Shown here: positions 51,241 to 60,134 of the stretch, piece after piece | How positions within the stretch are numbered: position 1 is the first letter of the stretch | Layout: every line of letters starts with the position of its first letter | NCBI GenBank assembly: GCA_002724245.1 | Contig: PBOG01000029.1 | Span: 1-60,257 of the forward strand | From: Planctomycetaceae bacterium | Lineage (GTDB): Bacteria > Planctomycetota > Planctomycetia > Pirellulales > Pirellulaceae | Reading direction: 5' to 3' | DNA length: 60,257 nucleotides | The notes under the pieces: model-generated | What the model was told of the DNA's origin: nothing | The model's database searches: none | What the model saw: only the letters and a program-made list of their open reading frames with translations | Position numbers and translations under genes: made by a program

Positions 51241-52362
51241 ATGACGAAGGTAAAGATCCTCGACTCGACACCAGATGAGGTACTTGAACTTACGAAGGTC
51301 CAGTCTGATGACCGTTGTATTTTGACACTCTATTTTCCTGGCGATCGGGACGCCCTGGAAAAAGCCAAGTGCAAATTAAGCGAGTTGCCGGATGCACTCC
51401 TGGGGCAAGAAGGGCTGACGGAGGACGAACAGCAGCATCTCGATCAATCCAGTCAGCTCTGGAAGACGGCTGTAGAGGAAACACCGTTGACCTCCGCGGT
51501 CGGGTGGGTGGCAGTGATCTCATGGGTGACGGAAGAGGTCTGGTTGATGAAACTTCCCGCTGCCGTCGAGCCTGCGGCGTATCTGGACAATTCTCCATTC
51601 TTGTTCCCTGCCGGCCGCTTGCTGGACGACTTGGAGAGCTATGCAGTGGTCTATGCCGACCATACCCGGGCTACGATCTACCTGGCTGCCCTGGGAAGCA
51701 TTCAAGAAGAGGGCCGTCTGCGGGGCGACATCAAGAATCACGTCCGCAAAGGGGGCTGGTCGCAGCAACGCTATGAACGTCGCCGCGACAAAGAGATTCA
51801 CCACTACTGCGTCGACATCATCACCAAGCTGCGCGAGCTCATGGAAAACGAATCGATCCGACGGATTGCGTTAGCGGGTGATCGCCAGTTGCTGCGTGAG
51901 TTAGAGAATCGCATGCATGCAGAGATGCAGAAGCAAGTAGTTTGTCGTATGCCAATGGAAGGGAAAAAGGATCCCCGCGACGTATTTCACGAAACCCTGG
52001 CGGCGGCTGCCGAAGAAGAGCAGCGCGAGGAGGTATGGTTGCACAACGCGATTGTCAACGAACACGCGCGGGGCGGAAAGGCGGTTGTTGGCCCGCAGGA
52101 CACGCTGGCTGCCTTGCACGAGAGGCGTGTCCGCTGGCTGTTAGTTGGCGACCTGGAAGGTGTTGGTTTTTATCGCTGTGGAGGTTGCGGAGACGCAGGA
52201 CTAGGCGCTGCCGGGACCTGTCCCAAGTGCGGCGAGGAAACCTATTCGCAATCGGCGGCGAATGAATTCCTCGATCTCGCCTTCGCCGGACGCAGCCGTG
52301 TAGAGTTCGCTACGGGAGATCTGGGCGACGTCCAGGGCGTTGCGGCTCTGTTGCGTTGGTAG
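51241..52362 (+). CDS. Bacterial eRF1-like (baeRF/VLRF1-type) protein
   Basis: A 373-residue cytoplasmic protein related to the archaeal/eukaryotic release factor 1 superfamily. The key segment is H-V-R-K-G-G-W-S-Q-Q-R-Y-E-R-R-R (~167-182), equivalent to the GGQ loop region that enters the ribosomal peptidyl-transferase centre; here Trp replaces Gln after GG, as in bacterial members. An eL30-like alpha/beta domain follows (RRIALAGDRQLLREL), then a C-terminal zinc ribbon (YRCGGCG ... TCPKCGEE). Such proteins are thought to act in ribosome rescue or tRNA release. Its exported neighbours (DUF1501-EF-hand, sialidase-like) do not explain it; a shared transcript is possible. Confidence 0.85.
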   Translation: MTKVKILDSTPDEVLELTKVQSDDRCILTLYFPGDRDALEKAKCKLSELPDALLGQEGLTEDEQQHLDQSSQLWKTAVEETPLTSAVGWVAVISWVTEEVWLMKLPAAVEPAAYLDNSPFLFPAGRLLDDLESYAVVYADHTRATIYLAALGSIQEEGRLRGDIKNHVRKGGWSQQRYERRRDKEIHHYCVDIITKLRELMENESIRRIALAGDRQLLRELENRMHAEMQKQVVCRMPMEGKKDPRDVFHETLAAAAEEEQREEVWLHNAIVNEHARGGKAVVGPQDTLAALHERRVRWLLVGDLEGVGFYRCGGCGDAGLGAAGTCPKCGEETYSQSAANEFLDLAFAGRSRVEFATGDLGDVQGVAALLRW

Positions 52363-52437
52363 GCAGATTCGAAAGCGCACGCCGCAGGTCGGTGGTGTCT
52401 TTACCGGCAACCACTGTTTTCAGCAAATGAGGATGCG

Positions 52438-53700
52438 ATGCATTCAACACGACGGCAGTTCCTGGCGACGACGGGAGGCATCGTATCCGCCGGTTTGGGC
52501 GGGGTGACACGCCTCACTCAGGCGGCTGACGAATTGTCCGCACCGCTCTACGAAGGCTACCTGCTCCCTCCCGGAAGTGGTGTCAAGGAAGTCACTACCG
52601 TGAACGCTCCGAATGGCGAGTACTGGACGTGGTATGGCATTAACAATCGTCTGGTCCGCCAACGTTCACGCGACGGGGGCCGCACGTGGAGTGAGCCGGT
52701 TACCCAGAAAACAGCGTCTGGCGAGACGATTCCGTTGGCACGTGATAACGCGCATCTCACGATGCTGACACTCAAGTCCGGTGCGCTGGCGATCGTCTAT
52801 GGCGCGCCAGCTGCGCGTCCGGGGCGTGACGGGACGGTGCTGTTTCGCCGCTCGGGCGATGGTGGTGTGACCTGGTCTGCAGCGACCGCTATCGATTCCT
52901 TGTTTGCTGTTTGTCGTACCCAGGCGGCACGTGTTTTGTCAACGGGACGGATTGTGGTCCCGGTGATGAAGTGGATTAGTCCCTCTACGGGAGGGGATTC
53001 GGAAGGTGCGAACAAGAATTTGACCTACAGTTGGGTTTATTACAGCGATGACGAAGGGAAGAGTTGGCACCGGAGTTTGAGTGAGCTGTTCATCTCGCTT
53101 GACGAGGGCAAACGCGGCATTACCCATTTTGAAGAGACTGTGCTGGAAGAGTTGCCAGGGGGGAAACTGCTGATGTTCGGTCGCACTGAACTGGGGCAGA
53201 TCTATAAGACCTATTCAGAGGATGGAGGGATTTCCTGGAAACATCCGGTGCCAACAGGCCTCGCCAGTTCATATGCGCCCAGCACGCTGATCCGCATTCC
53301 CCAGACTGGGGATCTGCTGCTGGTCTGGAACCAGGTTTCCGCTGAGGAGATTCTTAATGGTCTGCATCGCCATCGACTTTCGACGGCGATTTCGAAAGAC
53401 CAGGGTGAGACCTGGGGGCACTTTCGTAATCTCGAATCGCTGGATAATCGAGCGCAGGTTGCGGCTCCCACAGGAGTTCCCAGAGTCATTCGGATGACCA
53501 ACTACGGGTACCGGCAACCGGACCCAACTGAGTATCCCCATGCGCCAGGTTGCCTGCGCATCTGCTATGCAACCGTAGCATTTTCCCAGAACGAAGCGGC
53601 GATCACCTACGACTATGGAAGCGGTGTCGGCCCTTTGCTGAACCGTCATTCCACCCGGATCAAGGTCCTGTCACTCGATTGGTTTTATGGGCGGTCGTAG
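52438..53700 (+). CDS. Tat-exported sialidase-like propeller protein
   Basis: A 420-residue protein with a twin-arginine signal (HSTRRQFLATTGGIVSAGLG). Six-bladed propeller with Asp-boxes QRSRDGGRTWSEP, RRSGDGGVTWSAA, YSDDEGKSWHRS, YSEDGGISWKHP and ISKDQGETWGHF. The family cleaves or binds terminal acidic sugars. It lies 75 bp after the baeRF gene. It is the only Tat-type member among the sialidase-like proteins of this window; the others have Sec-type signals. Confidence 0.91.
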   Translation: MHSTRRQFLATTGGIVSAGLGGVTRLTQAADELSAPLYEGYLLPPGSGVKEVTTVNAPNGEYWTWYGINNRLVRQRSRDGGRTWSEPVTQKTASGETIPLARDNAHLTMLTLKSGALAIVYGAPAARPGRDGTVLFRRSGDGGVTWSAATAIDSLFAVCRTQAARVLSTGRIVVPVMKWISPSTGGDSEGANKNLTYSWVYYSDDEGKSWHRSLSELFISLDEGKRGITHFEETVLEELPGGKLLMFGRTELGQIYKTYSEDGGISWKHPVPTGLASSYAPSTLIRIPQTGDLLLVWNQVSAEEILNGLHRHRLSTAISKDQGETWGHFRNLESLDNRAQVAAPTGVPRVIRMTNYGYRQPDPTEYPHAPGCLRICYATVAFSQNEAAITYDYGSGVGPLLNRHSTRIKVLSLDWFYGRS

Positions 53701-53751
53701 TGTGCCGTTTCTAGTGAATTCCAGTTTCCCCGATAGCCCTTGGCCTGCTGG

Positions 53752-54654
53752 TTATGGGGTCGTTTTGCCAAGGGCCTGAAGCAGCCAATCGACAACGCGT
53801 TGCTTGTAGTGCGTTTGGTGTGGTGCGGTCCAGCCACCGATGCCGTGTCCACCTCCGACAATGGGAACGAGCTGACAATCGGCGCCGACACGTTGCATCG
53901 CTTGTTGCATGCTATGTGACTGCTCGATCGGCACACCATAATCGCGGGTACCATGTAGTAACAAGTATCGAGGCATGCCACGGTAGACGTGATGGACCAC
54001 GCTGGCGTCATCCAGGATGCGTTGCTGAGCGGGGGTCTCCAGTTCGCGAAAACCGAGGAACGCGGCCATCCCACCTGAGATGCATCCTCCCTTGGGTCGA
54101 GGGATGGTACGGCCGTCCACTGCGCAGGGGTCTTCGCTGACCCTCAGTGCAAAGTCATGTTCACCGAAAAAGGAGACGACAGCGGCCACTCGGCTCTGGG
54201 CAGTTGGCCGGGCACCGGCGTACGAGACGATCATGCCGCCCGCCGAGTCACCCATCAAAGCGAGTCGGTCCGGATCGATCCGCAACGTTTTTGACTGGTC
54301 CTTTAGCCAGACAATGGCAGTCTGAACGTCTTTCGGTGCTGCGGGAAAACGGTGTTTGGGGGCGACGCGGTAGTTCACACTCACGACGCTGAACCCGGCC
54401 GGAAGTAACAGTTCGAAGATCGGTTTGAAACCGGTTTCGATTTGTTGTTTGTCACCACCGGTGAAGCCGCCGCCATGGACGTAGATGACGGCTGGATTCG
54501 ACATTCCTGGCTGCAGCCACATGTCCAAGTGAAGTGATTCGCCAGCAACCTTGGTGAACTCGACGTCGCGGCGGATTTCTACTTCGGCAGCGAGGAGACC
54601 TGGCATGGCGCACAGCAGGGAGAAGATGAAAGAGCAGGTGGGCAGGCGATGCAT
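53752..54654 (-). CDS. Secreted alpha/beta-hydrolase esterase (acetyl-esterase-like)
   Basis: A 300-residue esterase of the hormone-sensitive-lipase/BD-FAE type. The oxyanion-hole motif is H-G-G-G in IYVHGGGFTGGD, the nucleophile is in LMGDSAGGMIVSYAG, the acid in LHGTRDYGVPIEQSHSM and the histidine in VGGGHGIGGW. ATG 54654 begins a signal peptide (CSFIFSLLCAMPGLLAAE); the longer frame to 54708 is less likely. Such enzymes remove acetyl or other acyl groups from polysaccharides. It is read in the same direction as the DUF1501 gene upstream (68-bp gap). Confidence 0.93.
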   Translation of the reverse strand: MHRLPTCSFIFSLLCAMPGLLAAEVEIRRDVEFTKVAGESLHLDMWLQPGMSNPAVIYVHGGGFTGGDKQQIETGFKPIFELLLPAGFSVVSVNYRVAPKHRFPAAPKDVQTAIVWLKDQSKTLRIDPDRLALMGDSAGGMIVSYAGARPTAQSRVAAVVSFFGEHDFALRVSEDPCAVDGRTIPRPKGGCISGGMAAFLGFRELETPAQQRILDDASVVHHVYRGMPRYLLLHGTRDYGVPIEQSHSMQQAMQRVGADCQLVPIVGGGHGIGGWTAPHQTHYKQRVVDWLLQALGKTTP

Positions 54655-54722
54655 GGAGCAATCCGTTGAAGAAATGGCACTGACAAGAGAGGGGATGTGG
54701 CACACCACGGGAGGAAAGGAAG

Positions 54723-56204
54723 TTAGAGCAGAAGTTCTTGTATTACACGGGCCGGTTCCACGCCGCTGAGCCGTTCGTCGAGGCCGTGATGATTGAAGAC
54801 GAGTCGTCGGTGGTCGAGGCCCAGGCAGTGCAACAAGGTGGCGTGGAAGTCGTGCACACTGACGCGATTGTCGACGGCGTGATAACCGAAGTCGTCGGTT
54901 TCGCCATACGTGGTACCACCCTTGATACCGCCCCCGGCCAGCCAGACGGAGAACCCGTTTGCGCCGTGGTCTCGTCCCGGTTTTCCCGCCTTTTGCGCAA
55001 GTGGCAAGCGGCCGAACTCACCGCCCCACACGAGTAGTGTGGAATCGAGTAGAGAGCGTTGTTTGAGATCTTTGATTAACGCTGCGACTGGCTGGTCTGT
55101 TTGCATACAGGAGCGTCTTAGATTGCCCTCGACGTCGCCGTGGTGATCCCATGGATTATCCCCGTTGCCGGTGTTCATGTAGATCTGGACGATCCGGACA
55201 CCACGTTCCACGAGCCGCCGGGCCAACAGGCACCGGCGTCCATATGATTCCGTTACCGCCTGGTCGAGGCCGTAATCTCGCTGGGTATCCGCGGTCTCGT
55301 CCGCGAGATCCATCGCGTCGGTCGCCGTCAGTTGCATGCGGGCGGCCAGTTCATAACTGGCGATCCGCGCTGCGAGTTCCGGTCGGCCGGGACGGCGGGT
55401 CTGGTGCTCGCGTGCCATACGTTTCAACAAGTCACGCGAGAAATTCAGAATCGTCGCCGGCAATGGCTGCTGGGCTTTCAGGTTGACCAGAGGCGATCCG
55501 ATGCTGCGCAGACGTGTTCCCTGATAAATGGGCGGCAGAAAGCCGGATTGCCAGTTTTGCTTGCCGAGCAAAATAGGATTGTGTACGGGATCGTCGAGAG
55601 CGACGTAAGCGGGCAAGTTCTGGTTTTCTGAGCCGAGGCCATACGTGACCCAGGCGCCTAGCGAAGGGGAGGCTTTGATGGGACGCCCGCTGTGCATCAT
55701 CATGATCCCCGTTTCATGGTTAAAGGAACTGGTCCACATCGACCGGATGACCGCGATGTCATCGGCACACGTGGCCAGGTGCGGTAGCAGTTCGGAGAAC
55801 GGGAGGCCCGACTTGCCATGCTGCGCGAATTGGAAGGGGGAGGGGAGCAAGCCACCCGCCGCGCCGACGGATTCGACGTTGTCGATGAAACCCTGGGGCA
55901 ATTCGCCTTCGTGTTTGTTCAGGGCTGGTTTCGGATCGAACAAATCGACCTGGCTGGGGCCGCCCGTCATGAAGAACTGGATGACGGATTTTGCCCGCCC
56001 GTTGAAGTGCGGGGTCTGGGCACCCAGGTCGGAGGTTCGCGGCGGGTTTGCGGCGGTGTCTGTTTGACTCAACAGATCGGCGTCAAGCAGGGTGGCGAGA
56101 CCCGCACCCAGCAAGCCATCACGCATCCGTCCGAAAAAGTCGCGGCGCCGCTGTGCCGTGTGATCAGCTGGACCGGATTGGCTGGACTGGTGTTGTGGGG
56201 ACAT
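54723..56204 (-). CDS. DUF1501 family protein
   Basis: A 493-residue DUF1501 protein. ATG 56204 has AGGA nine bases upstream; the frame is open to 56276. The N-terminal AQRRRDFFGRMRDGLLGAGL stretch is a degenerate twin-arginine-like signal. Landmarks are VIQFFMTGGPSQVDLFDPKP, PFSELLPHLATCADDIAVIR, IMMMHSGRP, LLVWGGEFGRLP, GRDHGANGFSVWLAGGGIKG and the ending DFHATLLHCLGLDHRRLVF. It follows the DUF1549/DUF1553 gene by 78 bp and must be its partner, a mirror image of the pair at the left edge. Confidence 0.95.
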   Translation of the reverse strand: MSPQHQSSQSGPADHTAQRRRDFFGRMRDGLLGAGLATLLDADLLSQTDTAANPPRTSDLGAQTPHFNGRAKSVIQFFMTGGPSQVDLFDPKPALNKHEGELPQGFIDNVESVGAAGGLLPSPFQFAQHGKSGLPFSELLPHLATCADDIAVIRSMWTSSFNHETGIMMMHSGRPIKASPSLGAWVTYGLGSENQNLPAYVALDDPVHNPILLGKQNWQSGFLPPIYQGTRLRSIGSPLVNLKAQQPLPATILNFSRDLLKRMAREHQTRRPGRPELAARIASYELAARMQLTATDAMDLADETADTQRDYGLDQAVTESYGRRCLLARRLVERGVRIVQIYMNTGNGDNPWDHHGDVEGNLRRSCMQTDQPVAALIKDLKQRSLLDSTLLVWGGEFGRLPLAQKAGKPGRDHGANGFSVWLAGGGIKGGTTYGETDDFGYHAVDNRVSVHDFHATLLHCLGLDHRRLVFNHHGLDERLSGVEPARVIQELLL

Positions 56205-56282
56205 GGTGCTTGTTCCTTTTGCCTGACTTGGCTGCCGCCATTTCTGCCCGGTCATCTGCGATGCAGTCATCCGCAAGGCGGC

Positions 56283-59200
56283 TCAATCCACGTAAATCAA
56301 TTCTGGCGTATTGAACAGAATGTGACAGTAGTTCTCCAATGCGCGCTGCCTGGCCAGTTGGGCGTGCTTGTTTGCGTCCTGGTCGCGTTTGAGCTGTTTT
56401 TCCCAGTGGCTTGTTAGTTCCGTAAGTGCCGTTTTATCTCGGTTGCGTTCCGCTGGCGTGGGATCGCGGCCAAAGGCCAGTCGGTAAGCGGTCTCGATGT
56501 GGTTATCGCGATCATTGCCTGTCGTGCGGAGTCGTTCTGCGAACCGTGCCGCCGCCGTGCGAACGAATTCACTGTTGAACAGTTGTAGTGCCTGGGTGGG
56601 AACGGTCGAATCAGTACGGGCCAGGCAATTGGGCACCATCGCTGGCGTGTCAAACAGGGTGAGCATGGTGTTCGGAGTCTTGCGGCGACGGATCAGGTAC
56701 AGACTGCGCCGGTGGCCGTGGGGACCAGGCAGGTGGCGGACTTCGCCGTTAGGCTGCACCGAACGTTCCACCGGTGGTCCCAGCGTCGTGGGGTCGAGTT
56801 GTCCGGAGATGGAGAGAATCGAGTCACGCATCGCTTCGGCGGTGAGTCGGCGGAAGGGGAACCGGGAGAGCAGGCGATTGTCCGGATCGGCATCTGACAG
56901 TTCGCTGACCTGGGAGGCCTGCCTCCAGGCTGTCGACATCATGATCTGTTTGTGGAGTTGCCGAATACTCCAGCCGTTCCGCACGAATTCTGTCGCCAAC
57001 CAGTCGAGCAGTTGTGGGTGCGAAGGCGCAGCACCAATACGTCCAAAATTCCCCGGAGTATCGACGAGCCCACGGCCAAAGTGCTGCTGCCAGACACGAT
57101 TGACGATCACTCTCGCAGTTAGGGGGTGGTTGGGTTGAGTGAGCCACCTGGCGAGTGCTAATCTCCGTCCACTTGTTTGGCCAAAGGTGGGCTTTGCGAC
57201 CCGAAATGGTTTTAATCCCAGATGGATGGCGACAGGCGTCCCCGCATCGACTTTCCTGCCGGGCTGTTGGATTTCGCCGCGTTTGAAGACGTAGACTGGT
57301 GTTGGAAGACCGCCCGTATCGGCCAGGCCATGAATGCGTAAATCCCGGATTTTCTGGTCTTCGAGCGCCTTGATTCGGGCACGCAGCGGAGCGATTGATG
57401 CATCCGCATCGAACTTGTCGATCTGGTTACGGAGTTCGCGGAGTTGCCGTTGGTCGTCGGTTGACCGTTCTCCCTCGGGTTGCTGCAGTGCGAGTAATAG
57501 TCGCGCTGCGACTTGTGGCGTGGTGGGGACCAGTCGCGCGGCTCCATGGCGGTAGAGTTCGCTGGCCCAGAGGGCACCGTCCCACATGCGGATTTCATCG
57601 ATCAGGATTCCGACCGGAAAGCCAGGTCGACCGCCGATCGTCCAGGCAACGCTATCGGGAAACGGGGCGCTGGTTATCGACGATTGAGTGGCGTCGAGTT
57701 GGCCATCGAAATACCAGTCAAAACGGTAACTGTCTGCGGTAAGCTTGCGTCGCACGATGGCGACGTGAACCCAGGTTGCCTTGGGTAACGCTCGAGGGCT
57801 CTCGATGATCTTGTGCGGGCCTGTCCCATCGACCTCGCGAAAGTCACCGCTCAGGCTGGCCGTTTTCACGGCGGTTTTGAGATCCACGTTGAAGCGATTC
57901 TGGTCCCCGATTTGCCCGGCGCCGGCCGCCGGATCGGGTTTGCCGTCTCCATCAATATCGGGACTCGCGGTCCAGAAGACACTGCCGTACTGGTCGGTAG
58001 GTGACACTGTTTTGAGAAAAAATTCTAGCGTCGCATCGCCAGATGCGGCGCCGCGGTGGAACAGAAACGGCCGCTGCGAAATCACTGCCAACCCACCTTC
58101 GGCGAGATCCAGACTCGTCCGGTTGGGGACACCCGTAATTCGAGGCGCATCCTTCGATAGGCGTGCCGTCTGTGTTCCTTCGGAGAGGCCAGTCACCGCG
58201 TTGAGAATCTCTTGGCCGGAATGCTCAAAACGGTAGTGTGCGACCAATCGTGGGAGGTTGGCCAGCCGCTGAGCGAGCGCCTTGTCTTTGAGTTGCTCCT
58301 GAAGCTCTGCGATGTTGTTTCGTAACGCGACGATCGGCGTTTCAAACTGTGCGTTGTAGCGTTCGACAATGGGAGTCGGACGGTCTGAAGGCTGGAACAG
58401 GTCGCGGCTGTACCTTGCGGGTACAGGGTATCTGGGTGGGTAGAGTACGACGTTGGGGATTCGCCAGTCGTACGGATCGAGTGCGGGGCGAAAAATAGCT
58501 GCAAACCGGTAGTAGTCTTCCTGTGGAATGGGATCGAATTTGTGGCTATGGCAGCGTGCACACTCAAGGGTCAGTCCCATTATGGAGGAGGTGACAATTT
58601 CCAGCTGTTCGTTGATCACGCCGAACCGATTGATGATCTTGTTAAACGAACCTTCGTCAGTCGCATCTGAGGCGGTACGCAGAAATCCAGTGGCTACCAG
58701 GGAGTCAATCTGTTTCGCGGTCAAAGGCTCGTCGGTTTTCCAAGCGAACAGCTCGTCGCCGGCCAGCTGTTCGGTAAGGAACTGGTCGTAGGGTTTGTCT
58801 TCATTAAAAGCGCGGACGACGTAATCGCGATAACGCCACATGAACGGTCGCAGCTCATCTCGGTTGATCTGTCCATGTGTGTCTGCATAGCCAGCTCCGT
58901 CCAGCCACCAGAGCGCCTGGTGTTCTCCGTACTGCGGTGATGTCAGCAGCCGATCCAGCAGCGTCTCATAAGAATGCTGTGCGGGTTGGGAGAGCAGGGC
59001 CCTTGTATCTTTCAACGCTGGGGGAAGCCCAGTCAATGTGAGTGCGGCGCGGCGCAGCAAGACCAGGGGATCAGCCGGTGGGGAGAAATGGGTTCCATGC
59101 GCCTCTAAATGCGCCAGCAGAAACGCGTCGATCGGAGTGCGAACCTGTTGCGCGTGTTTTACTTTGGGTACGCGAGGGTGTTGTGGTGGCTGGAATGCCC

Positions 59201-60029
59201 AGTGGCTGAGTCGTTCCTTGCTCAACACGGGATCTTTCCGTCGCGGGATCGGGTGAGGCGGCAAGGCGCCTGCGGCAATCCATTGGCGCAGTGCCTCCCG
59301 GTCTTGCAAGCGAACTCGGGAGACATACTGCTGGTCTCCGAAAAGGTTTTTGGGCGGAGGCATTTCATCTGCCAGGATACGCTGGTAGACGAGGCTGGAT
59401 GCGGGATCACCGGGGACAATCCCCGGTCCACTCTTGCCGCCCTTGAGTAGGCTCGCGCGGGTCCGCAGATCGAGCCCGGCTTCTTGCTTCCACTTGCCGT
59501 GGCAATCGAGGCAGTTGGTAAAGAACACGTTGACGAAGACTTCTTGCTCGGAGATTGACAGGGCGGCAATCTGCTGGCGCGCGGTTTCGGCATCTTCCCC
59601 GGACCGCCGGCCGCCGGCATCGATCCAGCGACGAATCGTAGTCAGTTGCTGGGGCGTTAGTGGCGGGCCCTCGGGCGGCATTTTTCCGCGTTCGAGCTGA
59701 CGCATCAGCATGCTGGCGGATGCGTTTCCAGCTCGGATCGCCGCGCCCGATTGTCCACCTCGGACGAGATCGTCCCGCGTTAGCAAGTGCAGGCCACCTG
59801 ACCGCGATTCCGGCCCGTGGCAATCAGCACAGTGCGCGTTGAAGATGGGGAGCACAGCGGTCTCGAAGGTGTCTGCCACGGGAGCAGTCTGTTGGCCAGG
59901 AGCCGGTACCGCCACCAGCAACAAGGCCAGCGTTGGCAAATACCTGGTCAGCTCGCAGGAACGCACGGTGGCAGTGCGCATACCACAGTACAGGGAGTTC
60001 TTGAGGCCGAAAAATTGGATCCACCGCAT
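56283..60029 (-). CDS. Cytochrome c (PSCyt1)-DUF1549-LamG-DUF1553 protein
   Basis: A 1248-residue exported protein; ATG 60029 has GGAG seven bases upstream. After a signal (LPTLALLLVAVPAPG) come two c-type haem sites in planctomycete cytochrome domains: CADCHG (~70) and CLDCHG (~175), each with distal Met segments such as KMPPEGPPLT and EMPPPKNLFG. DUF1549 follows (LWWLDGAGYADTHGQINRDE) with a third CxxCH (CARCHSH). A LamG/concanavalin domain is inserted (~600-850: LVAHYRFEHSG, FDWYFDGQL, ILIDEIRMWDGAL), then DUF1553 (LARWLTQPNHPLTARVIVNR). It probably performs extracytoplasmic redox chemistry with its DUF1501 partner; the substrate is unknown. Confidence 0.95.
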   Translation of the reverse strand: MRWIQFFGLKNSLYCGMRTATVRSCELTRYLPTLALLLVAVPAPGQQTAPVADTFETAVLPIFNAHCADCHGPESRSGGLHLLTRDDLVRGGQSGAAIRAGNASASMLMRQLERGKMPPEGPPLTPQQLTTIRRWIDAGGRRSGEDAETARQQIAALSISEQEVFVNVFFTNCLDCHGKWKQEAGLDLRTRASLLKGGKSGPGIVPGDPASSLVYQRILADEMPPPKNLFGDQQYVSRVRLQDREALRQWIAAGALPPHPIPRRKDPVLSKERLSHWAFQPPQHPRVPKVKHAQQVRTPIDAFLLAHLEAHGTHFSPPADPLVLLRRAALTLTGLPPALKDTRALLSQPAQHSYETLLDRLLTSPQYGEHQALWWLDGAGYADTHGQINRDELRPFMWRYRDYVVRAFNEDKPYDQFLTEQLAGDELFAWKTDEPLTAKQIDSLVATGFLRTASDATDEGSFNKIINRFGVINEQLEIVTSSIMGLTLECARCHSHKFDPIPQEDYYRFAAIFRPALDPYDWRIPNVVLYPPRYPVPARYSRDLFQPSDRPTPIVERYNAQFETPIVALRNNIAELQEQLKDKALAQRLANLPRLVAHYRFEHSGQEILNAVTGLSEGTQTARLSKDAPRITGVPNRTSLDLAEGGLAVISQRPFLFHRGAASGDATLEFFLKTVSPTDQYGSVFWTASPDIDGDGKPDPAAGAGQIGDQNRFNVDLKTAVKTASLSGDFREVDGTGPHKIIESPRALPKATWVHVAIVRRKLTADSYRFDWYFDGQLDATQSSITSAPFPDSVAWTIGGRPGFPVGILIDEIRMWDGALWASELYRHGAARLVPTTPQVAARLLLALQQPEGERSTDDQRQLRELRNQIDKFDADASIAPLRARIKALEDQKIRDLRIHGLADTGGLPTPVYVFKRGEIQQPGRKVDAGTPVAIHLGLKPFRVAKPTFGQTSGRRLALARWLTQPNHPLTARVIVNRVWQQHFGRGLVDTPGNFGRIGAAPSHPQLLDWLATEFVRNGWSIRQLHKQIMMSTAWRQASQVSELSDADPDNRLLSRFPFRRLTAEAMRDSILSISGQLDPTTLGPPVERSVQPNGEVRHLPGPHGHRRSLYLIRRRKTPNTMLTLFDTPAMVPNCLARTDSTVPTQALQLFNSEFVRTAAARFAERLRTTGNDRDNHIETAYRLAFGRDPTPAERNRDKTALTELTSHWEKQLKRDQDANKHAQLARQRALENYCHILFNTPELIYVD

Positions 60030-60134
60030 GCACTTACTCCGCCGAGCCAGGGTTCGATAGATGGCAGCAGGTGGGGGGAAGACACCGTCACCGGCTGGTC
60101 AGGTTGTGTGATGTTACGGGGGCGTCACGAATGA

